From positions 1 to 64,000 of the forward strand of contig CAXSFM010000009.1 of NCBI GenBank assembly GCA_964236735.1: a DNA stretch of 64,000 nucleotides, in the 5' to 3' direction. This DNA comes from JAIVJG01 sp964236735 (GTDB taxonomy: Bacteria > Acidobacteriota > Blastocatellia > Pyrinomonadales > Pyrinomonadaceae). The notes beneath the pieces were generated by a model that was given only the letters and a program-made list of their open reading frames with translations, was not told the origin of the DNA and did no database searches. The stretch's first letter is position 1. The number at the start of each line of letters is the position of its first letter. The translations under genes were made by a program, and so were the position numbers. Shown here in pieces: positions 15,296 through 22,855 of this stretch.

Positions 15296-16441
15296 TTGAC
15301 GACTGAATTCACATCTTCGCCGCTCTTCGAGCGAGTCGAGCGCGCGCGGCGTCGCAAGTCTAAACTCAAAGAGACGCGCATCACGCTGGCGCACGGTAGC
15401 GGTGGCCGCGCCATGCACGAACTCGTCGAGGGACTGTTTCTCGAATACCTGCGAAATCCGATGCTGGAGTTGCTCGAAGATCAGGCCGTCTTCGAGATCA
15501 ATCAATCATACGGCGAAGCGGGGACGGGCAACACCACTGCTCGCACGGGCGCGACACGCATGGCCTTTACGACCGACTCTTACGTGGTTGACCCGATCTT
15601 TTTCCCCGGCGGCGACATCGGCAAGCTGGCCGTTCACGGCACGGTCAACGATCTGGCGATGAGCGGCGCGCGCCCGCTTTATCTCTCCGCCGGATTCATC
15701 CTTGAAGAAGGCTTCTCCATCGCCGACCTGCGGCGCATCGTCGAGTCCATGCGCGATGCGGCGATTGAAGCCGGCGTGCAAATCGTGACCGGCGACACGA
15801 AGGTTGTGCAAAAGGGAAGCGCGGATAAAGTCTTCATCAATACTTCGGGCATCGGCGTCATCGAGTCGCCCGTCCGCATCTCCGCCGCACGCGCGCAGGT
15901 GGGCGACAAGGTCATCGTGAGCGGTAACATCGGCGATCACGGCACGACGATTATGATCGCGCGCGGCGAGCTTGAGTTGGAGACGGAAATCGAGAGCGAC
16001 ACGGCTCCGCTTCATGCGCTGGTGCGGGAGATGCTGGATGAAGCCGCGCGCCTCTCCAGCGTGGATGCGATTCATTGCCTGCGCGACCCGACGCGCGGCG
16101 GCGTGGCGACGACGCTCAACGAAATCGCGCTCAGTTCCGAAATGTGCATCCAGATTTACGAGGAGCGCATCCCCGTGCGCGAGGAAGTGAAGGGCGCGTG
16201 CGAGATTCTCGGACTCGATCCTCTCTACGTCGCCAACGAAGGCAAGTTGCTGGCGATAGTCTCAGATGAGATTGCCGAGCCGCTCGTCAGTCGCATGAGA
16301 GAAAACGTTTACGGGCGCGACGCCTGCATCATCGGCGAAGTCAAAGCGGAGCCGCAGGGCATCGTCGCGATGGTCACAGGCTTCGGCGGCACGCGCATCG
16401 TTGATATGCTCGTCGGCGAGCAGTTGCCGCGCATCTGTTAG
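15296..16441 (+). CDS. hypE: Hydrogenase maturation protein HypE
   Basis: HypE dehydrates the thiocarbamate on its own C-terminal Cys to thiocyanate, supplying CN for the NiFe site. The 381-residue protein ends with the required PRIC, the last Cys being the acceptor. It carries the AIRS-family signature LAHGSGGRAMHELV near residue 33-46, the TDSYVVDPIFFPGGDIG loop, GDTKVV and DPTRGG. The only plausible start is TTG at 15296, without a clear Shine-Dalgarno, giving about 30 residues more than the conserved core. This start lies just after the toxin/antitoxin insertion scar, so the native start region may have been altered. Confidence 0.94.
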   Translation: MTTEFTSSPLFERVERARRRKSKLKETRITLAHGSGGRAMHELVEGLFLEYLRNPMLELLEDQAVFEINQSYGEAGTGNTTARTGATRMAFTTDSYVVDPIFFPGGDIGKLAVHGTVNDLAMSGARPLYLSAGFILEEGFSIADLRRIVESMRDAAIEAGVQIVTGDTKVVQKGSADKVFINTSGIGVIESPVRISAARAQVGDKVIVSGNIGDHGTTIMIARGELELETEIESDTAPLHALVREMLDEAARLSSVDAIHCLRDPTRGGVATTLNEIALSSEMCIQIYEERIPVREEVKGACEILGLDPLYVANEGKLLAIVSDEIAEPLVSRMRENVYGRDACIIGEVKAEPQGIVAMVTGFGGTRIVDMLVGEQLPRIC

Positions 16442-16558
16442 CAAGATAGTCCAGGTATCCCGCCTGACTTAATCAACTCAAAGTAACCCCTCTGAAATCT
16501 GCCTGCTTCCTCATCTATCGCTGTCTGCTATTGAGTGAGAGTTCGGGAGAAAGAGTTT

Positions 16559-16658
16559 TCACCACAGAGGACACAGAGAGGCACAGAGGAAAGACAGAGT
16601 AAAGATTCAGTGCTCCCTCTCTTCATCCTCTGTGTTCCTCTGTGCCCTCTATGGTGAA
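16559..16658. repeat. CACAGAGG inverted repeat element
   Basis: The left arm (about 16559-16590) contains three CACAGAGG-like units. The right arm (about 16625-16658) contains the reverse complement, CCTCTGTG, and ends with TATGGTGAA opposite TTTTCACCA. The two arms would form a hairpin of about 30 bp. Elements with this unit occur as dispersed intergenic repeats in many environmental bacteria. Here it separates hypE from the next operon and could act as a transcript end. Confidence 0.75.
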
Positions 16659-16700
16659 TCTATGAACGCATTTATTGAGAAGCTGGGGTAAACCATTTAC

Positions 16701-16729
16701 TTGACAATCATCGCAAATGAAACTATGTT
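16701..16729 (+). promoter_or_regulatory. Sigma-70-type promoter of the Rrf2/ABC operon
   Basis: A consensus -35 TTGACA (16701-16706) is followed after exactly 17 bp by TATGTT (16724-16729). The -10 hexamer lies inside the nested palindrome at 16715-16765, so bound repressor would block RNA polymerase. Confidence 0.75.
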
Positions 16730-16765
16730 GGTTACAATTCAAATGTAACTAAAGCAGTTTCATTT
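16715..16765. promoter_or_regulatory. Nested palindromic operator, probable autoregulatory site
   Basis: The site reads AAATGAAAC, 7 bases, GTTACA, 7 bases, TGTAAC, 7 bases, GTTTCATTT. Inner and outer arms are both perfect inverted repeats about one centre at 16740. The symmetrical 51-bp site covers the -10 box and the likely transcription start, as expected for a dimer-of-dimers repressor. The Rrf2 gene begins 15 bp downstream, so its product is the prime candidate ligand. Confidence 0.8.
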
Positions 16766-16780
16766 AGCGGCGGGCGAGAT

Positions 16781-17269
16781 ATGGCGGCCAATACACGTTT
16801 TGCAGTGGCGATTCATGCGATGGGGATGCTGGCGTTCGGCGAAGAGTTGAACGTCACGTCAGATGACATCGCGAAAAGCGTCCGCACGAATCCGGTCGTC
16901 GTGCGGCGTCTGCTGGCGCAACTGACGCAACACGGGCTGGTAACGATCAAGCAGGGAGCCGGCGGCGGAGCGCGCCTCGCTCGCACGCCGGAGCGCATCA
17001 CGCTCGCGGACATTTATCTCGCGCTCGAAGAGGGGCCGCTTTTTCAAGTCCCTATGTTGGATGAGACGCACGAGTGTCCTATCGGGCGCAGCGTCGGCCC
17101 TGTCCTGAAAGCCGTCTTGCAGAGAGCAGAAAGAGAATTGCTGGCCGAATTGAGTTCCATCTCACTCTCAGACGTGATCAGCAAAGTGATGCGACGAATC
17201 AAGAAAGAGGGCTGCGCGCGAAAGATGCCCGGCCACACATTGGCGGGACGCGCGGGAAAGAAAAGTTAA
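16781..17269 (+). CDS. Rrf2 family transcriptional regulator
   Basis: A 162-residue winged-helix regulator with the Rrf2 pattern: TRFAVAIHAMGML at the N-terminus, a recognition region SDDIAKSVRTNPVVVRRLLAQL (about 27-48) and the wing KQGAGGGARLAR (about 56-67). Iron-sulfur Rrf2 proteins such as IscR or NsrR have three clustered Cys. Here only one Cys occurs in the corresponding segment (HECPIG), plus one near the end, so it is more like the cluster-free YwnA type. The stop overlaps the ATG of the ABC exporter (TAATG), so the two are coupled, and a perfect nested operator lies upstream. Confidence 0.92.
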   Translation: MAANTRFAVAIHAMGMLAFGEELNVTSDDIAKSVRTNPVVVRRLLAQLTQHGLVTIKQGAGGGARLARTPERITLADIYLALEEGPLFQVPMLDETHECPIGRSVGPVLKAVLQRAERELLAELSSISLSDVISKVMRRIKKEGCARKMPGHTLAGRAGKKS

Positions 17270-19149
17270 TGGCTGAACAAAAACAAAAGACGGTCGAGCC
17301 GAAAAAGAAAAAGATAAGCTGGTCTGTCGCGTGGGGCGACGCGCGCGCGCTGATCTGGTCGCACCGCAAGCGTCTGGGACTGGGCGCGGCGTTGATGGTC
17401 GTCAATCAGGCGATGGGACTCGTCTTGCCGGCCTCGACGAAGTATTTGATAGATCAGGTCATCGGCAAGGGGCGCACGGATTTGCTCTGGAAGATCGCGC
17501 TGGCGGCGGGCGCGGCGACGCTCGTGCAAGCCGTCACGTCGTTCGCGCTGTCGCAGGTGATGGGCGTCGCGGCGCAACGCGCGATTACGGAGATGCGTAA
17601 GAAAGTGCAGGCGCAGATCGCGCGTCTGCCGGTCAGCTATTTCGACTCGACGCAGACCGGCAAACTTATCTCGCGGATTATGAACGACGCCGAAGGGATT
17701 CGTAACTTAGTCGGCACGGGACTCGTGCAGTTGGTCGGCAGTTTGATCACGGCCATCGTCGCGCTCGGCGTTTTGTTCTGGCTCAACTGGCGTCTGACTT
17801 CGATGACGATACTCGTGCTCGCAGTTTTCGGCGGCGCGCTGGCTTACGCATTTTCGAGGCTCAGGCCGCTGTTTCGCGAGCGCGGCGAAATCACCGCCGA
17901 ACTGACCGGGCGACTCGCCGAATCTCTGAGCGGCATTCGCATCGTCAAGGCATACACGGCGGAGAAGCGCGAGGAATTAACTTTCGCGCGCGGCGCGCAC
18001 AAGCTGTTTCGCAACATCGCCAAATCCATGACGGGCGTCTCGGCGACGACTGCCTTTTCTTCCGTTGTGATTGGCGCGGTCGGCGTCGTGATGATTCTCG
18101 TCGGCGGGCGCTCCGTCGTCGCGGGCGCGATGACGCTCGGCGATTTGTTCATGTACGTCTTCTTCACGGGGCTGCTGGCTGTGCCTCTCATTCAGTTCGC
18201 TTCCATCGGCACGCAGTTGACGGAAGCCTTTGCGGGGCTTGAGCGCATACGCGAAGTGATGAACATGGCGACCGAAGGTGAAGAGGACGCACGCCGCGCG
18301 CCCTTGTCGAGCGTGCAGGGCGAGATTGAATTTGAAGACATCAATTTTGAGTACAAGGAAGGCGTGCCGGTGCTCAAAGATATTTCTTTTATCGCGCCCG
18401 CAGGTTCGACGACCGCGCTCGTCGGCTCCAGCGGTTCGGGCAAGAGCACGCTCATCAGTCTCGTGATGAACTTCAACAGGCCGCTCTCCGGCACGATCAA
18501 AATTGACGGCAAGGAATTGCAGACTCTGCGGCTGCGCGATTTTCGCTCGTTTCTCGGCGTCGTCATGCAGGACAACTTTCTGTTCGATGGGACGATTGCG
18601 GAGAATATCGCCTTTTCCAAGCCGCACGCGACGCGCGAAGAGATTCAAGCGGTCAGCCGCATCGCGCACTGCGAGGAATTTATCGAAGGCTTCGAGGAAA
18701 AGTACGACACCATAGTCGGCGAGCGCGGCGTGAAATTATCAGGCGGGCAACGCCAGCGCATCGCCATCGCGCGCGCGATTCTGGCAGACCCGAAACTGTT
18801 GATTCTCGACGAGGCGACATCGAGCCTCGATAGCGAAAGCGAGGCTTTGATACAGGACGGCCTGCGAACGCTAAGGCGCGGGCGCACGACCTTCGTCATC
18901 GCGCACAGGCTTTCGACGATTCGCAGCGCGGATCAAATACTCGTCCTTGAAGGCGGCGAAATCGTCGAGCGCGGCACGCACGATGAGTTGCTCGCCGTCG
19001 AGGGGCGTTACAAGCAACTCTACGACAAGCAATACAAATTCGAGCGCGACCAGTTCATCAATCCCGGCGAAGATTTCACTTCCGCGCCGGCACAGCAGCA
19101 GAGCGCGAACGCCGCGCGCTCAACCACACAGAGACTTTCAACTTTGTAA
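17269..19149 (+). CDS. ABC-type exporter, fused permease and ATPase (MsbA/BmrA type)
   Basis: A 626-residue half-transporter that would work as a homodimer, exporting lipids, drugs or peptides. After a Lys-rich N-terminus come six membrane helices (about 35-320). The ATPase follows, with Walker A GSSGSGKST, Q-loop VVMQDNFLFDGTI, signature LSGGQRQR, Walker B KLLILDEATSS and the switch His in IAHRLST. A Gln/Ala-rich tail ends the protein. The start MAEQKQKT overlaps the regulator stop, which fixes it; a longer frame runs back through the regulator gene but is not real. The substrate cannot be told from sequence; the dedicated Rrf2 regulator suggests a stress-induced efflux pump. Confidence 0.93.
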   Translation: MAEQKQKTVEPKKKKISWSVAWGDARALIWSHRKRLGLGAALMVVNQAMGLVLPASTKYLIDQVIGKGRTDLLWKIALAAGAATLVQAVTSFALSQVMGVAAQRAITEMRKKVQAQIARLPVSYFDSTQTGKLISRIMNDAEGIRNLVGTGLVQLVGSLITAIVALGVLFWLNWRLTSMTILVLAVFGGALAYAFSRLRPLFRERGEITAELTGRLAESLSGIRIVKAYTAEKREELTFARGAHKLFRNIAKSMTGVSATTAFSSVVIGAVGVVMILVGGRSVVAGAMTLGDLFMYVFFTGLLAVPLIQFASIGTQLTEAFAGLERIREVMNMATEGEEDARRAPLSSVQGEIEFEDINFEYKEGVPVLKDISFIAPAGSTTALVGSSGSGKSTLISLVMNFNRPLSGTIKIDGKELQTLRLRDFRSFLGVVMQDNFLFDGTIAENIAFSKPHATREEIQAVSRIAHCEEFIEGFEEKYDTIVGERGVKLSGGQRQRIAIARAILADPKLLILDEATSSLDSESEALIQDGLRTLRRGRTTFVIAHRLSTIRSADQILVLEGGEIVERGTHDELLAVEGRYKQLYDKQYKFERDQFINPGEDFTSAPAQQQSANAARSTTQRLSTL

Positions 19150-19227
19150 CAGGCAAGCAGGTTTGAAGTTCAGCACGAGAGACGCGCTTAAAAAACGCCG
19201 GCTCTCTTCAAACGGAGGAAAACATTT

Positions 19228-19665
19228 ATGGCAGACGCTCCCCAATCTTACGCGAACCACACACGCTGGCACGCGCCGTTTCATTTTTTCGCCGCGCCGC
19301 TGTTTTTGCTTTACTTCATTTTCGCCGCCGTGCAGTTGTATCGCTTTCGCGATCTCGATCACTTGGCGTGGCTCTTGCTCGCCGCCGGGTTCATCGTGGT
19401 GACTGCCATGACGCGCACCAATTCGTTGCGCGTGCAGGATCGTCTCATCCGGCTCGAAGAGAGTTTGCGTTACCGGCAAGTCTTGCCGCCGGCTCTGGCA
19501 GAGCGCGCCTCCGCTTTGCCGCCGGGACAGATCGTCGCGCTGCGCTTCGCCTCTGACGAAGAATTGCCGAATCTCGTCCAGCAAGTTGTGGACGGCAAAC
19601 TGACGAAGAATGACGACATCAAACGCGCCGTCACCAACTGGCGCGCGGACACTCTGCGAGTCTGA
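19228..19665 (+). CDS. DUF6526 family membrane protein
   Basis: A 145-residue protein with the pattern of DUF6526: an N-terminal QSYANHTRWHAPFHFF block, two membrane helices (about 18-40 and 45-63), then NSLRVQDRLIRLEESLRYRQVL and a cytoplasmic helical tail. The function of the family is not known. GGAGGAAAA precedes the ATG. It lies 78 nt after the ABC exporter and 41 nt before the Old Yellow Enzyme gene on the same strand, and may share a transcript with both. Confidence 0.8.
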   Translation: MADAPQSYANHTRWHAPFHFFAAPLFLLYFIFAAVQLYRFRDLDHLAWLLLAAGFIVVTAMTRTNSLRVQDRLIRLEESLRYRQVLPPALAERASALPPGQIVALRFASDEELPNLVQQVVDGKLTKNDDIKRAVTNWRADTLRV

Positions 19666-19706
19666 CTCGTTGAAGCTCATCACACAAAACAGGGAGAGAA
19701 TCAGCA

Positions 19707-20783
19707 ATGCCGAAATTTTTTGACCGCTTGAAAGTCGGGCGGATGGAATTGGACAATCGCATCGTCATGGCTCCGATGACCAGAAGCCGCGCGGATGATG
19801 CGGGTGTGCAGCCCGCTTACGTCGCCGAATATTATCGCCAGCGCGCGTCGGCGGGTTTGATCATCTCAGAGGCGACGAACATCTCGCCGATGGCGAAGGG
19901 CTATGTCCGCACGCCGGGCATCTACGCAAAGGAGCAAATCGAAAGCTGGCGCGGCGTGACGGGGGCGGTTCACGCGCGCGGCGGAAAGATTTTCATGCAA
20001 ATCTTTCACACGGGGCGCATCGCTCTGCCGGACTTTTTGCCGGACAACGCGCAGCCGGTCGCGCCGAGCGCGGTCAAAGCACAGGGGCGTAATTACACGG
20101 ATGCGGGGATGAAAGAGTTCGTCACTCCGCGCGAGATGACGACGGAGGAAATCGCGCAGACCGTGAGGGACTTCGGCGCGGCGGCGAAGAATGCGATTGA
20201 CGCAGGCTTCGACGGCGCAGAGTTGCACGCGGCGAGCGGCTACATCGTGCAACAGTTTCTCTCCACCAACGCGAATCTACGCACGGATGAATACGGCGGC
20301 ACGTTGGAAAATCGCACGCGGTTTTTGTTCGCCGCGCTTGATGCGATGTGCGCGGAGATCGGCGCGGAGAGAGTCGGCGTCAAATTCTCGCCGCGTCTGC
20401 CTTTCAATGACATTGAAGAGACGGATGCGGAAGAAGTTTATCCGTACATTCTCGAAAAGTTGAGCGAGAAGAAGATCGCTTACGTCCACGTCAGCGACGG
20501 CACGAGCGAAGGCTGGCACGCGAAGTTGCGTCCCGCCTATCGAGGCGTCTATTTCGCGGGCGCAGGCTTCACGCAAGAGAACGGCTCGGAGTTGTTGGAA
20601 GCTGGCGGCGCGGACGGGATTGTCTATGGCGTGAAGTTTTTAGCTAACCCGGATTTGCCGGAGAGGTTCAGACGCGACGCGCCCTTGAACGAGCCGGATC
20701 AATCTACTTTCTACGCGCCGGGCGAAAAAGGTTACACCGATTACCCGACGCTCGAACAGACGCAGGGAGCGTCGCACGCTTAA
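19707..20783 (+). CDS. Old Yellow Enzyme family alkene reductase (NemA-like)
   Basis: An FMN-dependent ene-reductase that uses NAD(P)H to reduce activated C=C bonds or nitro groups of electrophiles. The 358-residue TIM barrel starts with the family signature LDNRIVMAPMTRSRA, continues with QIFHTGRIA and the substrate-binding motif ELHAASGYIVQQFLS. The Asn/His pair typical of the family is here H-A-A-S-G-Y, with RTDEYGGTLENRTRF following. The C-terminal phosphate loop (GGADGIVYGVKFLANPDLPER) holds FMN. Located after an efflux pump under a stress-type regulator, it fits a detoxification operon. Confidence 0.93.
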   Translation: MPKFFDRLKVGRMELDNRIVMAPMTRSRADDAGVQPAYVAEYYRQRASAGLIISEATNISPMAKGYVRTPGIYAKEQIESWRGVTGAVHARGGKIFMQIFHTGRIALPDFLPDNAQPVAPSAVKAQGRNYTDAGMKEFVTPREMTTEEIAQTVRDFGAAAKNAIDAGFDGAELHAASGYIVQQFLSTNANLRTDEYGGTLENRTRFLFAALDAMCAEIGAERVGVKFSPRLPFNDIEETDAEEVYPYILEKLSEKKIAYVHVSDGTSEGWHAKLRPAYRGVYFAGAGFTQENGSELLEAGGADGIVYGVKFLANPDLPERFRRDAPLNEPDQSTFYAPGEKGYTDYPTLEQTQGASHA

Positions 20784-20907
20784 TGCACAGGCGGGGATGA
20801 GTTGTTGATGAAACGATAGCTGAAGGAATCTGCGCGTCGCGCTTAATTTTTTTGACGCTTAGATTACTGTCAGTTGCTGTTTTGTGAGCGTCTTGTCCGG
20901 CACAGAT

Positions 20908-21135
20908 TCATAGTTTTTCCCATTCGTCTCTTTCGATTCCGGCTTGCCGCAGCAGTCTGGCTAATAAATCTCTGCCAATGTCGCTTTGATGCGGATTGGG
21001 AATGCGAAGCGTCAGATTGGCTTTGAGCATGAACTGATGCTTACCGCCGGAGTAAGGGCCGGAGAATCCGAGTTGTCGCAAGTAGCGGATTAAATCCTTG
21101 CGAGAGAGAGAGGCGAAGCGCGGCATCTCAGGCAA
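20908..21135 (-). CDS. hicA: HicA family mRNA interferase toxin
   Basis: A 75-residue double-stranded-RNA-binding-fold toxin. The conserved catalytic His is H33 in SGGKHQFMLK, preceded by LIRYLRQLGFSG and followed by LTLRIPNPHQSDIGRDLLARLLRQAGI, all typical of HicA. It begins inside the end of hicB (8-nt overlap), the antitoxin-first order. Confidence 0.92.
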   Translation of the reverse strand: MPEMPRFASLSRKDLIRYLRQLGFSGPYSGGKHQFMLKANLTLRIPNPHQSDIGRDLLARLLRQAGIERDEWEKL

Positions 21136-21370
21136 CTTCCCTGATCGTCAATTCGAGTCCGTCAACGACGGGCAACTGCAAACCTTGAGCGATGCGAAAC
21201 AAAATCCATTCTTCCAGCACCTCCGCCAATTCATCGCGGCACGCTTCGAGTGTCGAGGCGTTTGCATAGACGCCGTTGAAATTTGGAATCTCGCCGTAGA
21301 AGCTACCGTCTTCGGCCAGAATCTCATATCTGGCCTGATGCAAAGCCGCACGCATGTAATCCGTCATCAT
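21128..21370 (-). CDS. hicB: HicB family antitoxin
   Basis: An 80-residue HicB-type partial RNase H-fold protein that should neutralise HicA. It shows the family core YEILAEDGSFYGEIPNFNGVYANASTLEACRDEL (split around residue 30) and EVLEEWILFRIAQGLQLP. There is no DNA-binding C-terminal domain, so repression would rely on the short form. GGAG lies 8 nt before the first of two adjacent Met codons at 21370 and 21367. The hicA start overlaps its end. Confidence 0.9.
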   Translation of the reverse strand: MMTDYMRAALHQARYEILAEDGSFYGEIPNFNGVYANASTLEACRDELAEVLEEWILFRIAQGLQLPVVDGLELTIREVA

Positions 21371-21704
21371 AACTATTCTCCACTCTCTCTGATTGTTGCT
21401 GCTGGCTCGGCTCGCGCTTCATCAATTCCAACAACGCTTAGACATTCCTGAGAGTATGACAGCACCTTAATGGAAACGGCGCGAATAGAAAAGTTAAAAA
21501 TTGTGTTGAGGCCGCATGATGTATGGGCTGGCCGACTCGTTACAAAAGGGCGGCGCTCGTCTATGAAATGCTCAAGTCTGGAAGCGACTGCACGACTTTG
21601 ATGGTTTCGACGCTGACGGAGGTAACTTTGCCGATGAGTTTGACGATGTAGTCAGGCTCGTCTGCTCGGTTGGGGTCGTTGGTGGGTAGGGTCCTAATTT
21701 GGAT
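21371..21704. other. Intergenic region with a coding-like remnant
   Basis: The 21371-21560 part holds the upstream region of hicBA and nothing recognisable. The 21561-21704 part reads as a protein-like fragment on the - strand, listed separately. Confidence 0.45.
21561..21704 (-). pseudogene. Start-less C-terminal gene fragment
   Basis: Reading down the - strand right after the stop of the frameshifted gene, 47 codons remain open to a TAG at 21561. The product ends with RADEPDYIVKLIGKV, then TSVSVETIKVVQSLPDLSIS. This looks like a real protein end (alternating hydrophobic pattern, balanced composition), but no start codon or upstream portion is present. I take it as a remnant of a deleted gene of unknown type; chance cannot be excluded. 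Confidence 0.3.
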
Positions 21705-21917
21705 TTACGGCTTAAAGCGAAGAATCCATCCTCCTTCGGGCGGAATTGTCCAGACTAATAACTCAACAGCATCGCCCTCAATTTTATCGTTTGTAATAAA
21801 GTCCACAACGAAACCGCTAGATGAGATTGCATTCCACAGTGCTTGTGCGCGCAACGGCGGCTTCTCTGGGTTTCGGACAACGATCTTCAGCCCATATGTA
21901 AGGCTGTCGCCTTTTCA
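21705..21917 (-). pseudogene. Out-of-frame 3' part of the coiled-coil membrane gene
   Basis: The frame of the gene at 21887-22789 stops at 21887, but a second frame continues for about 65 codons from the A tract at 21912-21915. It gives KGDSLTYGLKIVVRNPEKP, later SSSGFVVDFITNDKIEG, and ends WIPPEGG-like WTIPPEGGWILRFKP at a TAA (21705). Adding one A to the tract would join both parts without a gap. I therefore read this as the true C-terminal end of the same protein, lost through a 1-nt deletion or a sequencing error. Confidence 0.7.
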
Positions 21918-22789
21918 GATTTTGCTAACAAAACTCCTTGCATCTTATTTATTGTCCATCCGCCTTCAGTTAATGCCTCGGCAATTTCTTTGGCAAAATT
22001 CTCCGGCTCGCCCACAAACATATCAGCAGCCCAAATAATATCAATCGCTCCCGGTGGCTGGATTTTTAACGCCTGGGTGAATTCTTCGCGGTTCTGTCCT
22101 TTTACAAGATGGCGGGGAGTTTGAAGGGAGCGTATCTGTGACAAGTATCGGCGTGATGAAAGTATCGCTTCTGCCGCTTCCTTCTGGAGTATGGCTGTTT
22201 TTTGTTGCTCCTTTGCTAGATTTTGCTGCTCGCGTGTTAATTCGGCTCTGGCTTGTTCAATCTTTACGCCTGCTTCTGCTCTAGCATCTTCAATCTTTTC
22301 GCCCGCTTCGCCTCTGGCTTCTTCTATCTTCCGATTTGCCTCACCCTCAACTCGCGCTGTCTCAGTGGCGATCCGCTCTCTGGATTCGTTCCTAGCATTC
22401 TCAACATCCTTACTAGCATCGGCTTTAACCTTTGCTACTTGTAGGATGTTAAGTAGATTTTCGGATGCCCTCAAGCGATTACTAGCCCGAATAGTCCATA
22501 AGCCAGCTAATGCTATCGCACCTGTAAGCAAGGCATATGCAATAGCTAGTATGATGCTTGTGTTATTAGCCCGCCCCGCCCGCTGTTCATCAGCGCGCAC
22601 CCTTGCTTCCGCAGTCTTTATTTCATCAGATGCATCCGCTTGCTCTTGGGCAGAAGCGCTATTCTTTGGTGCAGTCGGATTCGTGCTTGCTTCCATGTTG
22701 TTAATAATCATAGCGGGCATCCCCCAGTTAGCATTCAACCCCCCAAGCGAGAGTGCCGTTAGAAAAGAAATCAGGAGAGAGATAGCCAT
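21887..22789 (-). CDS. Membrane-anchored coiled-coil protein, frameshifted near its C-terminus
   Basis: I do not recognise the family. The 300-residue frame has a signal-like N-terminus (MAISLLISFLTALSLGG) and a short Ala/Glu/Asp-rich linker. A membrane helix (SIILAIAYALLTGAIALAGLW, about 78-99) is followed by a long charged coiled coil (about 110-220) built of EARGEAGEKIEDARAEAG-like units. A globular domain follows, with AIDIIWAADMFVGEPENFAKEIAEAL. Its frame breaks 8 codons before the stop at 21887; the rest of the domain is readable at 21705-21917. The architecture resembles membrane-tethered sensor or scaffold proteins. HicBA and gene remnants beside it mark this as an unstable segment. 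Confidence 0.65.
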   Translation of the reverse strand: MAISLLISFLTALSLGGLNANWGMPAMIINNMEASTNPTAPKNSASAQEQADASDEIKTAEARVRADEQRAGRANNTSIILAIAYALLTGAIALAGLWTIRASNRLRASENLLNILQVAKVKADASKDVENARNESRERIATETARVEGEANRKIEEARGEAGEKIEDARAEAGVKIEQARAELTREQQNLAKEQQKTAILQKEAAEAILSSRRYLSQIRSLQTPRHLVKGQNREEFTQALKIQPPGAIDIIWAADMFVGEPENFAKEIAEALTEGGWTINKMQGVLLAKSEKATALHMG

Positions 22790-22799
22790 ACGAAAACAA

Positions 22800-22840
22800 G
22801 AAGAAAGCGCGTGTCGCGCCGCAGCGCGACACGCCTGAGT
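22800..22840 (-). terminator. Rho-independent terminator of the SDR gene
   Basis: Read on the - strand, a perfect 10-bp stem GCGTGTCGCG/CGCGACACGC (22809-22834, 6-nt loop) is followed by a U-rich run (GCTTTCTTCTTGTTTTC). It lies 22 bp past the SDR stop at 22856 and before the start of the next - strand gene. Confidence 0.8.
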
Positions 22841-22855
22841 GTAAAGGTTGCGCCG

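Larger units (their letters stand above)
16442..16780. other. Intergenic region between hypE and the Rrf2 gene
   Basis: No gene is seen in these 339 bases. They hold a CACAGAGG-type inverted repeat (16559-16658) and the promoter plus nested operator of the downstream regulator (16701-16765), which are listed separately. Confidence 0.7.

Noticed and set aside
16559..16658. Repeated CACAGAGG units considered as a CRISPR
   Set aside because: Only two inverted arms without spacers of regular length; it is a palindrome, and no cas gene is present.
17074..17268. Longer N-terminus for the ABC exporter
   Set aside because: The extension overlaps the Rrf2 gene in another frame and lacks exporter similarity; the coupled ATG at 17269 is a better start.
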